This document shows positions 54,293 through 63,696 of a stretch of DNA of 64,000 nucleotides, in pieces. Where the stretch lies: contig NZ_LLWK01000037.1 in NCBI RefSeq assembly GCF_001529295.1, forward strand, positions 496,001 through 560,000, written 5' to 3'. Both the position numbers and the translations under genes were made by a program. The stretch is from Flavobacterium sp. TAB 87 (lineage in GTDB: Bacteria > Bacteroidota > Bacteroidia > Flavobacteriales > Flavobacteriaceae). The notes beneath the pieces were generated by a model that was not told the DNA's origin, did not search any database, and saw only the letters and a program-made list of their open reading frames with translations. The stretch's first letter is position 1, and each line of letters starts with the position of its first letter.

Positions 54293-54817
54293 CTATTCTT
54301 TTTCTTCTTCTTTAAACCAACTCGAGTACATTACGTAATTATTAGAAATACGTTCGATCTCCCCAGCAAAATTAGATTGATCTATCGCTTTCACTTTTTT
54401 GGCTGGTACTCCAGCATAAATACTTCCTGACTCGACTACTGTATTTTGAGTTATAACAGCGCCCGCAGCAATAATAGAATTACTTTCAATCACACAATTA
54501 TCCATCACAATCGCTCCCATTCCAATTAACACATTGTCGTGAATCGTGCAACCGTGCACAATAGCATTGTGACCAATAGAAACATTATTACCAATAATTG
54601 TTGGGTGTTTCTGGTAGGTACAATGTACCACAGCACCATCCTGAATGTTTACTTTATTGCCAATTTTTATAAAGTTTACATCCCCACGAATTACAGCATT
54701 AAACCAAACACTACATGATTCTCCAAACGTTACATCACCCACAATAGTAGCATTTTCGGCTACGTAACAATCAGTTGGAATTTGAGGTGTTTTTCCATTT
54801 ACCGTTTTTATAAGCAT
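54293..54817 (-). CDS. Gamma carbonic anhydrase family protein
   Basis: 174 residues, a left-handed beta-helix of hexapeptide repeats (such as NATIVGDVTFGESCSVWFN). The three zinc-binding histidines are at H65 (VVHCTY), H83 (SIGHNA) and H88 (IVHGCT), the right spacing for gamma-class enzymes and YrdA-like proteins. Whether it has carbonic anhydrase activity is not certain. It lies 12 bp after the PorP/SprF gene and may share its transcript. Confidence 0.93.
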   Translation of the reverse strand: MLIKTVNGKTPQIPTDCYVAENATIVGDVTFGESCSVWFNAVIRGDVNFIKIGNKVNIQDGAVVHCTYQKHPTIIGNNVSIGHNAIVHGCTIHDNVLIGMGAIVMDNCVIESNSIIAAGAVITQNTVVESGSIYAGVPAKKVKAIDQSNFAGEIERISNNYVMYSSWFKEEEKE

Positions 54818-54829
54818 AATTTTATTTTT

Positions 54830-55816
54830 TTAATTAATTGCAGGACAAGCACAATCGTATCGCGCACGTTTGCAAAACAGATCAATTCCCACTGTAATTT
54901 GGTGGTAGCCTGCGTTGTCAAACTTCGCATTTCCTACAATATTAGAATAAGTGTACCCTATCATGAATTTATTGTAATTAACTCCAACAAAAGGCGTAAA
55001 ATATTGCATTTTTTGAGTAGAAATACCATTGCCATTGTAATATTGTGTACCGTCAAAATTTCTTCGATAAGAAAGACCGCCCCAAATACTCCCAAAATCT
55101 AAATCTTTGTGGACTTTAATATTGGCGTCAACTATTTTCTCTTTGCTCGCATCAATCCACTGAAATAATACAGACGGTTCAAAATAAAGTTTATCTTTTT
55201 CTCCAAAAACATAACCAGCACTCAATAAATATTTTCTTAAATTATCATTTTCAAATTTAGTGTACAACTCTCTTCTCGTTTCTACCAAACCTTGAATGGT
55301 GGCATGAGCATAAAAATCAAGATAATTGTACGAAGCACCTACATCGATATTAAAGTACGTATCTTTTTGAATTTCTCCAAATACAATAGGATCGAATCCT
55401 GTAAAAGTACTTTCGTCCAATTGACTTTGAAACATACCACCACTTAGTCCAAAAGACAATTGATTTAAATCGATTTCATCTCTCGAAAATAATATATGAT
55501 ATGCGTACGTTAGCTTTACGCCCTTTTGCGAATGGTAGCCATTTTTGTCATTGAATAAAATAATTCCTGCTCCAGCTTTTTCAGTAACTCTGCCATTAAA
55601 ACTAAGAGTTTGCATCGCAGGAGCATCATCTTGACCAAACCATTGTTTGCGGGTAGTCAATCGTGCTTTTGCACAATTTGCAGCGCCAGCCATCGAAGGG
55701 TGGATAAGGTAATAGTTGTCAGTTAAATAATCAGAATAAACCGGAATCCCTTCTTGAGCAAAGCCGAAAGAAATGACCGATAAAAAGAAGGCTACAAATT
55801 TAATTTTAAAGGACAT
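54830..55816 (-). CDS. PorP/SprF family type IX secretion-associated membrane protein
   Basis: 328 residues. Signal peptide (FGFAQEG); the PorP/SprF signature follows: PVYSDYLTDNYYLIHPSMAGA, the RKQWFGQDDAPAMQTLSF block, then alternating barrel strands. Proteins of this family, often found beside CTD-bearing adhesins, help the type IX system attach substrates to the surface. No large adhesin or T9SS core gene is visible in the window, so this is an orphan copy. It ends with an unusual cysteine-rich CKRARYDCACPAIN. Confidence 0.9.
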   Translation of the reverse strand: MSFKIKFVAFFLSVISFGFAQEGIPVYSDYLTDNYYLIHPSMAGAANCAKARLTTRKQWFGQDDAPAMQTLSFNGRVTEKAGAGIILFNDKNGYHSQKGVKLTYAYHILFSRDEIDLNQLSFGLSGGMFQSQLDESTFTGFDPIVFGEIQKDTYFNIDVGASYNYLDFYAHATIQGLVETRRELYTKFENDNLRKYLLSAGYVFGEKDKLYFEPSVLFQWIDASKEKIVDANIKVHKDLDFGSIWGGLSYRRNFDGTQYYNGNGISTQKMQYFTPFVGVNYNKFMIGYTYSNIVGNAKFDNAGYHQITVGIDLFCKRARYDCACPAIN

Positions 55817-55941
55817 TCAATAGTATTTAGCCGTTACACCGAAAAAGCATTCTAAGTCACGAAAGCGCTGAAAATCACAGCTATTTCCCTTTAATATTAT
55901 AATAAAAACCAAATATAACTATTAGTCGAAAATATCTTTAG

Positions 55942-55949
55942 TAAATTTG
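55942..55949 (+). promoter_or_regulatory. -7 element for the NifU-like gene
   Basis: TAAATTTG, a perfect match, 18 bp before the ATG at 55968. An alternative start codon (TTG at 55947) lies inside it, which rules that start out. Confidence 0.6.
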
Positions 55950-55967
55950 CACAAAATTACACGCATC

Positions 55968-56867
55968 ATGACAAAACTTACTATAAAAGAAACCCAAAAT
56001 CCTGCCATAATAAAATTTGAATTTCCTGATTTTATTACGCGCAATCAAAGTTACGAATACAAAAATATTGACGAGGCTACAGATTCTCCTTTAGCACAAC
56101 AATTATTTTATTTACCCTTTGTAAAAACCGTTTACATTTCGGGAAATTTTGTAGCGGTAGAGCGTTACAGCATTGTTGAATGGGACGACGTTAAAGAAGA
56201 TGTTGCCGAGCAAATTGAAGAATTTATTCAAAAAGGCGGAGTTATTATCACGGAGAGTGAGAATAAATCAAAAAAATTACCGGTTACTGTTTACGGAGAA
56301 ACGACACCAAATCCATCTGCGTTAAAATTTGTAGTGAGCAAAATGCTAACTAAAAATGCAATTGAATTTAAAAATATAGATCAAGCTGCGGCTTCTCCTT
56401 TAGCACAAGAATTATTCAAATTTCCGTATGTAAAGGAAATTTTCATGGATGAGAATTACATTTCAGTTACCAAATATGAGATTAATAGTTGGGACGAAAT
56501 TACATTAGAGCTTAGGACGTTCATCAAACAATACATTGAGAACGGAGGAACTGTTCTAGATGATAGTTTGCTTGCTGCTCCTCTAAAAAGTGAAGATAAA
56601 AAAGATGAAGCTTTTGACAAACTAGATGAAACTTCACAAAAAATTATTAATATCTTAGAAGAATATGTGAAGCCCGCCGTTGCTGCTGACGGTGGAAACA
56701 TAGTTTTTGAATCGTATGACGAAAGCACCAAAACCGTAAATGTAATTATGCAAGGTGCGTGTAGTGGATGTCCTTCTTCTACCTTTACTTTAAAAAGCGG
56801 AATTGAAAATATGCTAAAAAGCATGTTGAACGACGAGCAGATAAAAGTAGAATCAGTTAATGGATAA
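55968..56867 (+). CDS. NifU/Nfu family iron-sulfur scaffold with duplicated Nfu_N domain
   Basis: 299 residues. Two Nfu N-terminal-like domains are in tandem (about residues 5-95 and 110-195), sharing the pattern ATDSPLAQQLF / AAASPLAQELF. Then a NifU C-terminal domain (about 215-299) holds the cluster-binding CSGCPSS. It carries or delivers Fe-S clusters. The duplication of the N-terminal domain is clear; single-domain Nfu is more common. The start at 55968 follows from the promoter overlap. Confidence 0.92.
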   Translation: MTKLTIKETQNPAIIKFEFPDFITRNQSYEYKNIDEATDSPLAQQLFYLPFVKTVYISGNFVAVERYSIVEWDDVKEDVAEQIEEFIQKGGVIITESENKSKKLPVTVYGETTPNPSALKFVVSKMLTKNAIEFKNIDQAAASPLAQELFKFPYVKEIFMDENYISVTKYEINSWDEITLELRTFIKQYIENGGTVLDDSLLAAPLKSEDKKDEAFDKLDETSQKIINILEEYVKPAVAADGGNIVFESYDESTKTVNVIMQGACSGCPSSTFTLKSGIENMLKSMLNDEQIKVESVNG

Positions 56868-56931
56868 TTTTTATATCTTTAAAATACAAATTCAAACCTT
56901 CTTCTTTTAGAAGGTTTTTTTATTACCTATT

Positions 56932-57774
56932 ATGGAATTAGATCCTCATCCACTTAAGACGTACATAGAGACTATCTTAGAATCTTTGCTGGCGTATTCT
57001 CCGAAATTAATCTCCGCTTTTTTTATCTTAATAATTGGACTTTACTTTATTCGATTTGTCAACCGATTGATTCGAAGAATTATGGCACGTCGTCATATTG
57101 ATCCCACTCTGACAAATTTCTTAGGAGACCTTTTACTTTGGGCACTGCGCATATTACTGTTTGTGACGTTTATCTCTAAATTAGGAGTCGAAACCTCGTC
57201 TTTCGTCGCTATTTTAGGAGCAATGGGACTTGCAATTGGTTTGTCGCTTCAAGGCTCTCTTTCGAACATTGCTGGGGGAATGCTAATCATATTATTCAAA
57301 CCTTTTAAAGTTGGAGATGTAATCGAAGCGCAAGGTGTGGTCGCAACGGTTGCAGAGATACAAATTTTTGTCACCAAACTAATTACCGGAAACAATCAAA
57401 CCGTCTTCATTCCGAATGGTTCTTTGTCCAACGGAAACATTATCAATTATTCGATGCAAGGACAGCGCAGAGCGGACTTCACGTTTTCTGTTTCTTACGA
57501 TACAAATTTAAAAGAAGCAAAAAGTATCATCATGAAAATTTTAACTGACAATCCGAAGGTTTTACAAACTCCAGCACCCAGTGTTTTTGTATTGAGCCTA
57601 AATGACACCGCGGTGGTTTTGGCCGTTCGTCCTTGGGCTACTAATGAAGATTATGGCAATGTATTTACAGATACGCTTGAAAGCTGTAAAGCTGCTTTCG
57701 AAAAAGAAGGAATTAGAATACAACCGTACGTTCAAGAATTGAGCAAAACCATTATCGAAACTAAAAAGGTATAA
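56932..57774 (+). CDS. MscS-family mechanosensitive ion channel
   Basis: 280 residues: three transmembrane helices (about 20-43, 65-88, 92-115), the pore helix TM3 with AMGLAIGLSLQGSLSNIAGG, then the beta domain (KPFKVGDVIEAQGVVATVAEI; FIPNGSLSNGNIINYS) and the alpha-beta end. It is of small MscS length. It opens under osmotic down-shock. It stops 2 bases before the convergent tsaB stop. Confidence 0.95.
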   Translation: MELDPHPLKTYIETILESLLAYSPKLISAFFILIIGLYFIRFVNRLIRRIMARRHIDPTLTNFLGDLLLWALRILLFVTFISKLGVETSSFVAILGAMGLAIGLSLQGSLSNIAGGMLIILFKPFKVGDVIEAQGVVATVAEIQIFVTKLITGNNQTVFIPNGSLSNGNIINYSMQGQRRADFTFSVSYDTNLKEAKSIIMKILTDNPKVLQTPAPSVFVLSLNDTAVVLAVRPWATNEDYGNVFTDTLESCKAAFEKEGIRIQPYVQELSKTIIETKKV

Positions 57775-57776
57775 AT

Positions 57777-58445
57777 TTATTTTTTTGAAGTAGTAATCAT
57801 AAAGTCCTTTAAATAATAAGGCTCAAAATAAGCGACATCAACAGTGTCGTTTTTTTTATATTTTTCAAAGCTTAATTGCGCCATTTCATTTGCTGAAGGA
57901 TATTTAAATTCTACTAAAAAAACAAAATTACTATTCGTTAAAAGAGTACTGCATTTTTCGGCACAATCTCCAACAAAATAAACTTTCTCTTCATAGTCGG
58001 AAAATGAGTCTTCAGTAATAATTTCTGCTTGCACTTCTCGCAATCGTTCTCCTTCTGCTGAAAAAACAGCACTGTACACTTCCATTCTTCTGGCATCAAT
58101 CATAGGTATAATAACACCATCAGCAACGTGGGCCTGAGAGGCTAAGCTTTGCAGTGTATCTATTGCAATTAAGGGAATCGAAAGTGCAAAACACAAGCCT
58201 TTGGCAGCCGAAACTCCAATACGCAAACCCGTATATGAACCTGGTCCTTGACTGACTGCAACAGCCGATAAATCCTGCAAAGTAACATCAGCTTCTTTTA
58301 TACAATCTTCTATAAAAAGATGTAATTTTTCGGCATGTGAGAAGCCTTCTTCGGCAATTTCTTTACAAATTATTACTACTCCATCTTTTGCTAATGCAAC
58401 CGAACAGTTTTTAGTTGCTGTTTCGATATTTAAAATATAAGCCAA
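57777..58445 (-). CDS. tsaB: tRNA threonylcarbamoyladenosine biosynthesis protein TsaB
   Basis: 222 residues from the chosen TTG at 58445, giving (M)AYILNIETATKNCSVAL, the family start. The longer frame (GTG at 58475) would begin inside the efflux-operon terminator and add 10 unrelated residues. Conserved blocks: SQGPGSYTGLRIGVSAAKGL and VIPMIDARRMEVY, the ASKHA nucleotide-binding fold. It works with TsaD and TsaE to make t6A on tRNAs. The upstream terminator suggests it has a promoter of its own, which I could not see, or relies on read-through. Confidence 0.9.
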   Translation of the reverse strand: MAYILNIETATKNCSVALAKDGVVIICKEIAEEGFSHAEKLHLFIEDCIKEADVTLQDLSAVAVSQGPGSYTGLRIGVSAAKGLCFALSIPLIAIDTLQSLASQAHVADGVIIPMIDARRMEVYSAVFSAEGERLREVQAEIITEDSFSDYEEKVYFVGDCAEKCSTLLTNSNFVFLVEFKYPSANEMAQLSFEKYKKNDTVDVAYFEPYYLKDFMITTSKK

Positions 58446-58462
58446 CTTATTATTTTTTAAAT

Positions 58463-58498
58463 TGAAAAAAACCACATTCTAAAAGTTTAAAATGTGGC
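58463..58498 (-). terminator. Terminator of the efflux operon
   Basis: On the minus strand, CCACATT / AATGTGG (58472-58478 and 58491-58497) with a 12-nt loop, followed by seven T. Confidence 0.8.
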
Positions 58499-58508
58499 TG
58501 AAATTTAT

Positions 58509-59804
58509 TTATTTTTTAATCTGATCCGATTTGACTTTCACTTTATCACCCGAATTTAGGTCTTTGGAGACCGTGGTATAAGGCCCAGTAATAACAATAT
58601 CTCCAGGTTTTAATCCCGACATCACTTCAATGTTCATATCATCTTGAATTCCTGTCTTAATCACTCTGATTTTTGCTTTGTCTCCCACTTTAACAAAAAC
58701 ACATTCGAATTTTTTATCTGGTTTAGGAACACCTTTTTCGTCTTGCGTCTCTTGCTCCACTTTAAGGTCTTTCACCGCTACTGCAGCCGTATCAGTTTTT
58801 ACCACTACCGAACTAATTGGCACCGCTAAAACATTACTCTTAGTCGTAGTAACAATATCAACCGTCGCAGTCATTCCTGGTCTAAAAGGAGAATAAGCCG
58901 CCGGTTTACCCTCTGTCAAATCAGCATACGATTCTTTTACAATACGAATTTTTACTTTAAAATTTGTTACTTGATCTGCTTTTAGATCGCTACTTGCTGA
59001 GTTTGAAATACTTGTTACAACTCCTTGGAACTGCTTTTTTAAATACGCATCAACTTCTACGTGCGCTTCATCACCCACTTTAATTTTAACAATATCATTT
59101 TCATTTACGTCCACTTCAACTTCCATATTATTTAAGTTTGCGACACGCAAAATTTCTGTTCCTGCCATTTGTTGCGTTCCTAAAACACGTTCTCCCAATT
59201 CAACATTCAGAACTGAAATCGTTCCATCTGCTGGCGCATATATAGTAGTTCTACCTAAGTTGTCTTTCGCCTCATTTACAGATGCAGAGGCACTTTGTAC
59301 GTTGAAGTATGCATTTTGCTGACTTGCCTTTGCGACTTCAAAAGAAGCTACTACTTTATCCCAATCAGATTTAGAAATGATTCCTTTATCAAATAAGGTT
59401 TTATTGCGACCATAATTAGATTTTGCTTCTCTAAATGACGCTTCCGACTGACTTAAACTTGCTTTTGTTCCAGACAGATTAGAAACCGAACGATTGTAAC
59501 TTGAGGTGTATAAATCAGGATTTATTTTAACCAATAAGTCTCCTTTTTTTACCACTTGACCTTCTTTTACATTTAAAGAAATAATTTCTCCCGAAACTTC
59601 CGATGATATTTTAACTTCAATCTCTGGCTGAATTTTTCCTGTAGCAGAAACCGTTTCCACAATGGTAGAACTGATTACTTTGGCGACTTCAACTTCTGTT
59701 CCTTCATCTTTACTGCCAATAACTCCCGATTTAGACAAGATAATGAGGCCGACAATGACAACGATTGCAACTCCTAATACTATGTATATTGTTTTTTTTG
59801 ACAT
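58509..59804 (-). CDS. Efflux periplasmic adaptor subunit (HlyD/MacA type), second copy
   Basis: 431 residues. N-terminal membrane anchor (7-26), lipoyl-like half (VKISSEVSGEIISLNVKEGQVVKKGDLL), a helical hairpin (residues 100-180), and a beta barrel plus membrane-proximal part. An insertion around residues 340-360 (TDTAAVAVKDLKVEQETQDE) is not in the other copy. It would bridge an inner-membrane pump to TolC. It lies 6 bp after tolC and is the last gene before the terminator at 58463. Confidence 0.9.
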   Translation of the reverse strand: MSKKTIYIVLGVAIVVIVGLIILSKSGVIGSKDEGTEVEVAKVISSTIVETVSATGKIQPEIEVKISSEVSGEIISLNVKEGQVVKKGDLLVKINPDLYTSSYNRSVSNLSGTKASLSQSEASFREAKSNYGRNKTLFDKGIISKSDWDKVVASFEVAKASQQNAYFNVQSASASVNEAKDNLGRTTIYAPADGTISVLNVELGERVLGTQQMAGTEILRVANLNNMEVEVDVNENDIVKIKVGDEAHVEVDAYLKKQFQGVVTSISNSASSDLKADQVTNFKVKIRIVKESYADLTEGKPAAYSPFRPGMTATVDIVTTTKSNVLAVPISSVVVKTDTAAVAVKDLKVEQETQDEKGVPKPDKKFECVFVKVGDKAKIRVIKTGIQDDMNIEVMSGLKPGDIVITGPYTTVSKDLNSGDKVKVKSDQIKK

Positions 59805-59809
59805 TGTTT

Positions 59810-61177
59810 TTAATTTTGAATAATTGGAATTCCAAAATAAAATTCTAGAATCTTAATTTTAAAAATGTAATCGTATTTAGTTCGTAACACTTCTGACTGC
59901 GCATTCGTAAACAAGGTTTGAGATTGACTAAAATCAAATGAATTCATCAAACCCACTTCGTATTTTTCTTTGGCGTAATTAAACGCTTCTTGCCGGGCTT
60001 CAAGGGCGACAATTGCCGATTCATGTGCATTTAAAGCGCCTTTTGCATCTGTAAACGCTGTAAAAACATTACGCTGCAAATCTAGTTCTTTTTGTTCTAA
60101 ATCTATTTTAGAGCGCTCTAAATCTACTTTCGAACGCTCAACATTATTTCGCACGCTAAGTCCATTAAAGATAGGAATTGAAAGTTGCGCACCAAAAGCT
60201 TGCCCTCTATTATCGGCAAACTGATCCCAAAAAGGTGGAGCTCCAACACTCACAATAGTTCCATCCGGATTAAAAGCAGCCATATCTGCATAAGAGATTC
60301 TAGTATTTATGTTGTAAAAACCTTGCAAAGTGGGTTGATACGCACCTTTTGAAATCGCTACATTTTTCTCTGCAATTTGCAGATTAGTTTGAGCAATTTT
60401 TAACTCTGTTCTTGTTTCTTTAGCTTTCACATAAACCTCCGATGCCGTTTGTGCGAGAATATTATTTTTATCTTGAAAAGTATCTTCATCGGCTACATCA
60501 AAATCAGCGAATTCCTTTAATTGCAGTAATTGTGATAAACTTAATTTAGAAATCAATAATGTGTTTTCTGCATTAATTACATTTTGTTTATCAGATGCCA
60601 CTGTTGCTTTTACATCTAACAAATCGCCACGCGGTATTGTTCCTGCATTAACCATAGCGTCCGAGCGATCGTACTGCTTTTGATTAATGGCTAACTGTTG
60701 CTCTTGCACCTTTAAATTTTGTTTATTAAAAAGTACCTGCAAAAATGCATTAGCCACATTTAAGGCAACATCTTCTTGCATCTTGGTCAGTTGATATTGA
60801 GAAGCTAATACGGCAAGTTTTTGTCTGCGTAAAGTATTTTGATTTTGCAATCCTTTGTAAATATTAATGCCAACACCCGCACCCATTGACGAATACTGAG
60901 TCGTTTTTGTTGCTGCAATATTAGTTACTGGATTCACATTCAAACCAATATTCCAAGAGTGGGAAGCATTACCATTGACAGAAGGCAAAAAATTACCAAA
61001 GGCATCTTTCCTATTAATTTCGGCAGTTTGCGTGTCTAATTCAGATAATTTAATTGAAATATTATTATCGATCGCATATTTTACGCACTCTTCTAAAGTC
61101 CACTGTTTGGTTTGCGCTTGCGCGGAAAAGGCCAAGAAGAAACTAAAAACGATACTTATAGATTTTATATTTTTCAT
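59810..61177 (-). CDS. TolC family outer membrane efflux protein
   Basis: 455 residues, starting at ATG 61177 (MKNIKSISIVFSFFL; signal peptide to SAQAQ). The earlier in-frame start at 61210 lies next to the promoter and is unlikely. Two repeats of the TolC fold are seen (TAEINRKDAFGNFLPSVNGNAS; QLSIPIFNGLSVRNNVERSK). It forms the trimeric outer channel. It is preceded by a -7 box at 61212, so part of the operon can be made independently of the permeases. Confidence 0.92.
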   Translation of the reverse strand: MKNIKSISIVFSFFLAFSAQAQTKQWTLEECVKYAIDNNISIKLSELDTQTAEINRKDAFGNFLPSVNGNASHSWNIGLNVNPVTNIAATKTTQYSSMGAGVGINIYKGLQNQNTLRRQKLAVLASQYQLTKMQEDVALNVANAFLQVLFNKQNLKVQEQQLAINQKQYDRSDAMVNAGTIPRGDLLDVKATVASDKQNVINAENTLLISKLSLSQLLQLKEFADFDVADEDTFQDKNNILAQTASEVYVKAKETRTELKIAQTNLQIAEKNVAISKGAYQPTLQGFYNINTRISYADMAAFNPDGTIVSVGAPPFWDQFADNRGQAFGAQLSIPIFNGLSVRNNVERSKVDLERSKIDLEQKELDLQRNVFTAFTDAKGALNAHESAIVALEARQEAFNYAKEKYEVGLMNSFDFSQSQTLFTNAQSEVLRTKYDYIFKIKILEFYFGIPIIQN

Positions 61178-61211
61178 ATACTTATAATGAAAGTGCAGTA
61201 AATGTACCACA

Positions 61212-61219
61212 CAAATTTA
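61212..61219 (-). promoter_or_regulatory. Internal -7 element before tolC
   Basis: TAAATTTG on the minus strand, a perfect match, 34 bp before the ATG at 61177. No TTG is found at the expected distance. Confidence 0.45.
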
Positions 61220-61258
61220 ACATTTATTTTAAAAACTAAAGTTCTTTACACTACGCTT

Positions 61259-62383
61259 TTATCCTTTTTTATCTTCTTTATCATCACTCAATAAACCCTG
61301 ATTCCATACTTTAATTTTATCAGATGATTTAAGTCCACTTTTGACTTGTACATAAATTCCGTCACTCACCCCTAAAGTTAAATCTTTACGAATAAATTTC
61401 TGAGGTCCCGCTTGTACGTCTACATAGGGCTTTTGCGTTTTTTGGTCAAATTGAACTAACGACTCTTTAATTGCCATTACTTTTTCTGCCTTTTCTAAAA
61501 TAATAGACGCATTAGCACTCAAACCCGCACGAATAAAAGTGGCATCCTTATTAGCCAAATCGGCTTTTATTTCAAATTGAATTGCACCATTTTCTGTAAT
61601 TCCCTTTGGAGCAATATATCTTAAATTAGCATCGAATTTTTTGTTTTCTATCGCACCAATTGTAATTTCAATTGCCATTTTTTCTTTAATTTTTCCTACT
61701 TCAGACTCATCAATTTTACCAACAAAAATCATTCTCCCAACATCAGCAACACTTGCAATAGTTGTTCCTTCGTTAAAATTATTACTTTCTATAACTTGAT
61801 TTCCTACTTTTACAGGAACATCCAAAACCATCCCAGTAACTGTAGAACGAATTACCGTATTTGCATATTGACCCAAACCAGAAGTAGTTCCCGTTTTAAC
61901 AATATCTAAGCTTTGTTTTGAAGCTGCATAATTTTGTTTGGCTTGTTTGTAATTCAATAGAGCCGCATCATGATCATTGGCAGAAATGACCCCTTTATCA
62001 AATAACGTTTTTTGACGTTGGTACATTTTTTCTTGATTATCCAATTCAATTTTAGTCGTTTGAACTTGATTTTGAGTATTACTCAAGCTAGAAACATTAG
62101 CCACCACCTTGATTTTTGCAATCATATCGCCCGCTTTGATGTGCTCTCCTGCTTTAATGTAAACCGCTTCGATAATTCCTGAAATGTTGGGTTTAATTAA
62201 TACTTCTTCATCCGGAACAATGTTTCCTGTGGCGATAGTGTTTTTTACAATGGTTTTGTTTTCTACCTTGTCTGTCTTAAAAACCACTGGTGATTCTTGA
62301 TTTTTAGCATACAAATAATAGAGTGCTCCAAAAAAAACAATAGCAATTAAAATTAAAATAGTTATGGTAACTCCTCTTTTCAT
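61259..62383 (-). CDS. Efflux periplasmic adaptor subunit (HlyD/MacA type), first copy
   Basis: 374 residues. Membrane anchor at 5-25; lipoyl half (LIKPNISGIIEAVYIKAGEHIKAGDMI), helical hairpin (residues 100-155), then the barrel (VGRMIFVGKIDESEVGKIKE) and the C-terminal part (GLKSSDKIKVWNQGLL). It sits 46 bp after the permease gene and 82 bp before tolC, so it most likely serves the MacB-type permeases upstream. Confidence 0.9.
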   Translation of the reverse strand: MKRGVTITILILIAIVFFGALYYLYAKNQESPVVFKTDKVENKTIVKNTIATGNIVPDEEVLIKPNISGIIEAVYIKAGEHIKAGDMIAKIKVVANVSSLSNTQNQVQTTKIELDNQEKMYQRQKTLFDKGVISANDHDAALLNYKQAKQNYAASKQSLDIVKTGTTSGLGQYANTVIRSTVTGMVLDVPVKVGNQVIESNNFNEGTTIASVADVGRMIFVGKIDESEVGKIKEKMAIEITIGAIENKKFDANLRYIAPKGITENGAIQFEIKADLANKDATFIRAGLSANASIILEKAEKVMAIKESLVQFDQKTQKPYVDVQAGPQKFIRKDLTLGVSDGIYVQVKSGLKSSDKIKVWNQGLLSDDKEDKKG

Positions 62384-62429
62384 TTTGTTTTTGGTTTATG
62401 ATTTAATCAATTATAATTAGATAATTTAT

Positions 62430-63695
62430 TTATTCGGTTCTTAATGCGTCTACTGGCTTAATATTAATAGCGGTCTGCGCCGGAATAAACCCAGCTAACA
62501 ATCCTGATCCTACTAGAATTACTAAGGCAAAAAACACTACCCCTAAATCGACACTTGGATTCGCAAACATGGTGTTTTCGCCAGGTGGCATTGAATCCAA
62601 TACCATATTCAATAAGGCAATTATTCCCGTTGCAACTGCAATACCGAGCATTCCTGAAATGATGGTTAAAAACAAGGCTTCTAACAGGATTTGTTTTCGA
62701 ATAGCACCTGGAGTCGCACCAATGGCTCTCCTAATTCCGATCTCTTTCGTTCGCTCTTTCACCACGATCAGCATGATATTTGAAATTCCAATTACTCCAG
62801 ACAAAAGCACTAATGTTCCGACGAAAAAGGCAATAAATTGTAAAATGGTAAACAAACTCTGCACTTTGCTAAATTGCTCATACAAATCAAAATTACCAAT
62901 TGCTCGATCGTCAGTAGGATTTATGAAATGCCTTTCTTTCATAATTTCTAAAATTTTTGGTTTTAATTGGGTGATTGAAGCTCCGTCATGTGCTGTAATT
63001 GCCATCCAACCGACTCTATCTCCATAATTAAATGCTTGCTGAAAAGAAGTAAAAGGCACAAATATATTTTTTTGCTCTTGTTCTGCATTCCCATTATTTC
63101 CTTTTGCTTTATAAGTTCCAACAACTAAAAAGTTAACACCGTTTGCCTTGAGGTACGTTCCGATCACTTCTTCGTCTTTATCGTATAACTCTTTAATAAC
63201 GCCTTCGCCAATTACAGCTACTTTCCTTTTTAAATTAATGTCTTGATAATTTATAAATCGCCCTTTTGAGATGTCCATGGGTTGTTGCTTGATCAACTCT
63301 GGATAGTCTCCGTATACATCAAAAGCAGAAGTTTTAGTACCGCGAACTACGTTATTTGCACCTCCAAATCCTCCTAATTGATTGCGCGGTGAAACGTACA
63401 AAAGATCTGGTAAACTTTGCTTTAAAGCAGCAACATCGCTATTTTTAAAGTCATATCGACGCGTTTTTGGTAAACCTTTATAAGCTTTAGATGTAGTTTG
63501 GGTCCACATGAACATGGAGTTTGTCGCCATTCCTGAAAACCCTTGCTTTACTCCATTTTCTAAACCTTTACCAGCGGCCAGTAAAATCACCAAAATAAAA
63601 ATACCCCAAAACACACCGAAAGCAGTCAATATGGTTCTAAACACATTTGCTGTTAAAGCTTCTAAAATTTCGTTTAAACTGTCTCTACTAAACAT
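62430..63695 (-). CDS. MacB-type ABC transporter permease
   Basis: 421 residues. Four membrane helices in the MacB arrangement: TM1 at about 20-40, then a large periplasmic domain (45-280; NSMFMWTQTTSKAYKG), then three C-terminal helices (about 288-310, 340-365, 385-410). Motifs ERTKEIGIRRAIGATPGAIR and IPAQTAINIKPVDALR are those of the FtsX/MacB family. It has no ATPase domain; the ATP-binding subunit must be coded elsewhere, probably upstream of the window. It lies one base after the other permease gene. Confidence 0.92.
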   Translation of the reverse strand: MFSRDSLNEILEALTANVFRTILTAFGVFWGIFILVILLAAGKGLENGVKQGFSGMATNSMFMWTQTTSKAYKGLPKTRRYDFKNSDVAALKQSLPDLLYVSPRNQLGGFGGANNVVRGTKTSAFDVYGDYPELIKQQPMDISKGRFINYQDINLKRKVAVIGEGVIKELYDKDEEVIGTYLKANGVNFLVVGTYKAKGNNGNAEQEQKNIFVPFTSFQQAFNYGDRVGWMAITAHDGASITQLKPKILEIMKERHFINPTDDRAIGNFDLYEQFSKVQSLFTILQFIAFFVGTLVLLSGVIGISNIMLIVVKERTKEIGIRRAIGATPGAIRKQILLEALFLTIISGMLGIAVATGIIALLNMVLDSMPPGENTMFANPSVDLGVVFFALVILVGSGLLAGFIPAQTAINIKPVDALRTE

Positions 63696-63696
63696 A

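Noticed and set aside
56456..56824. A 122-codon minus-strand frame
   Set aside because: Shadow of the NifU-like gene, with no promoter or homologous pattern.
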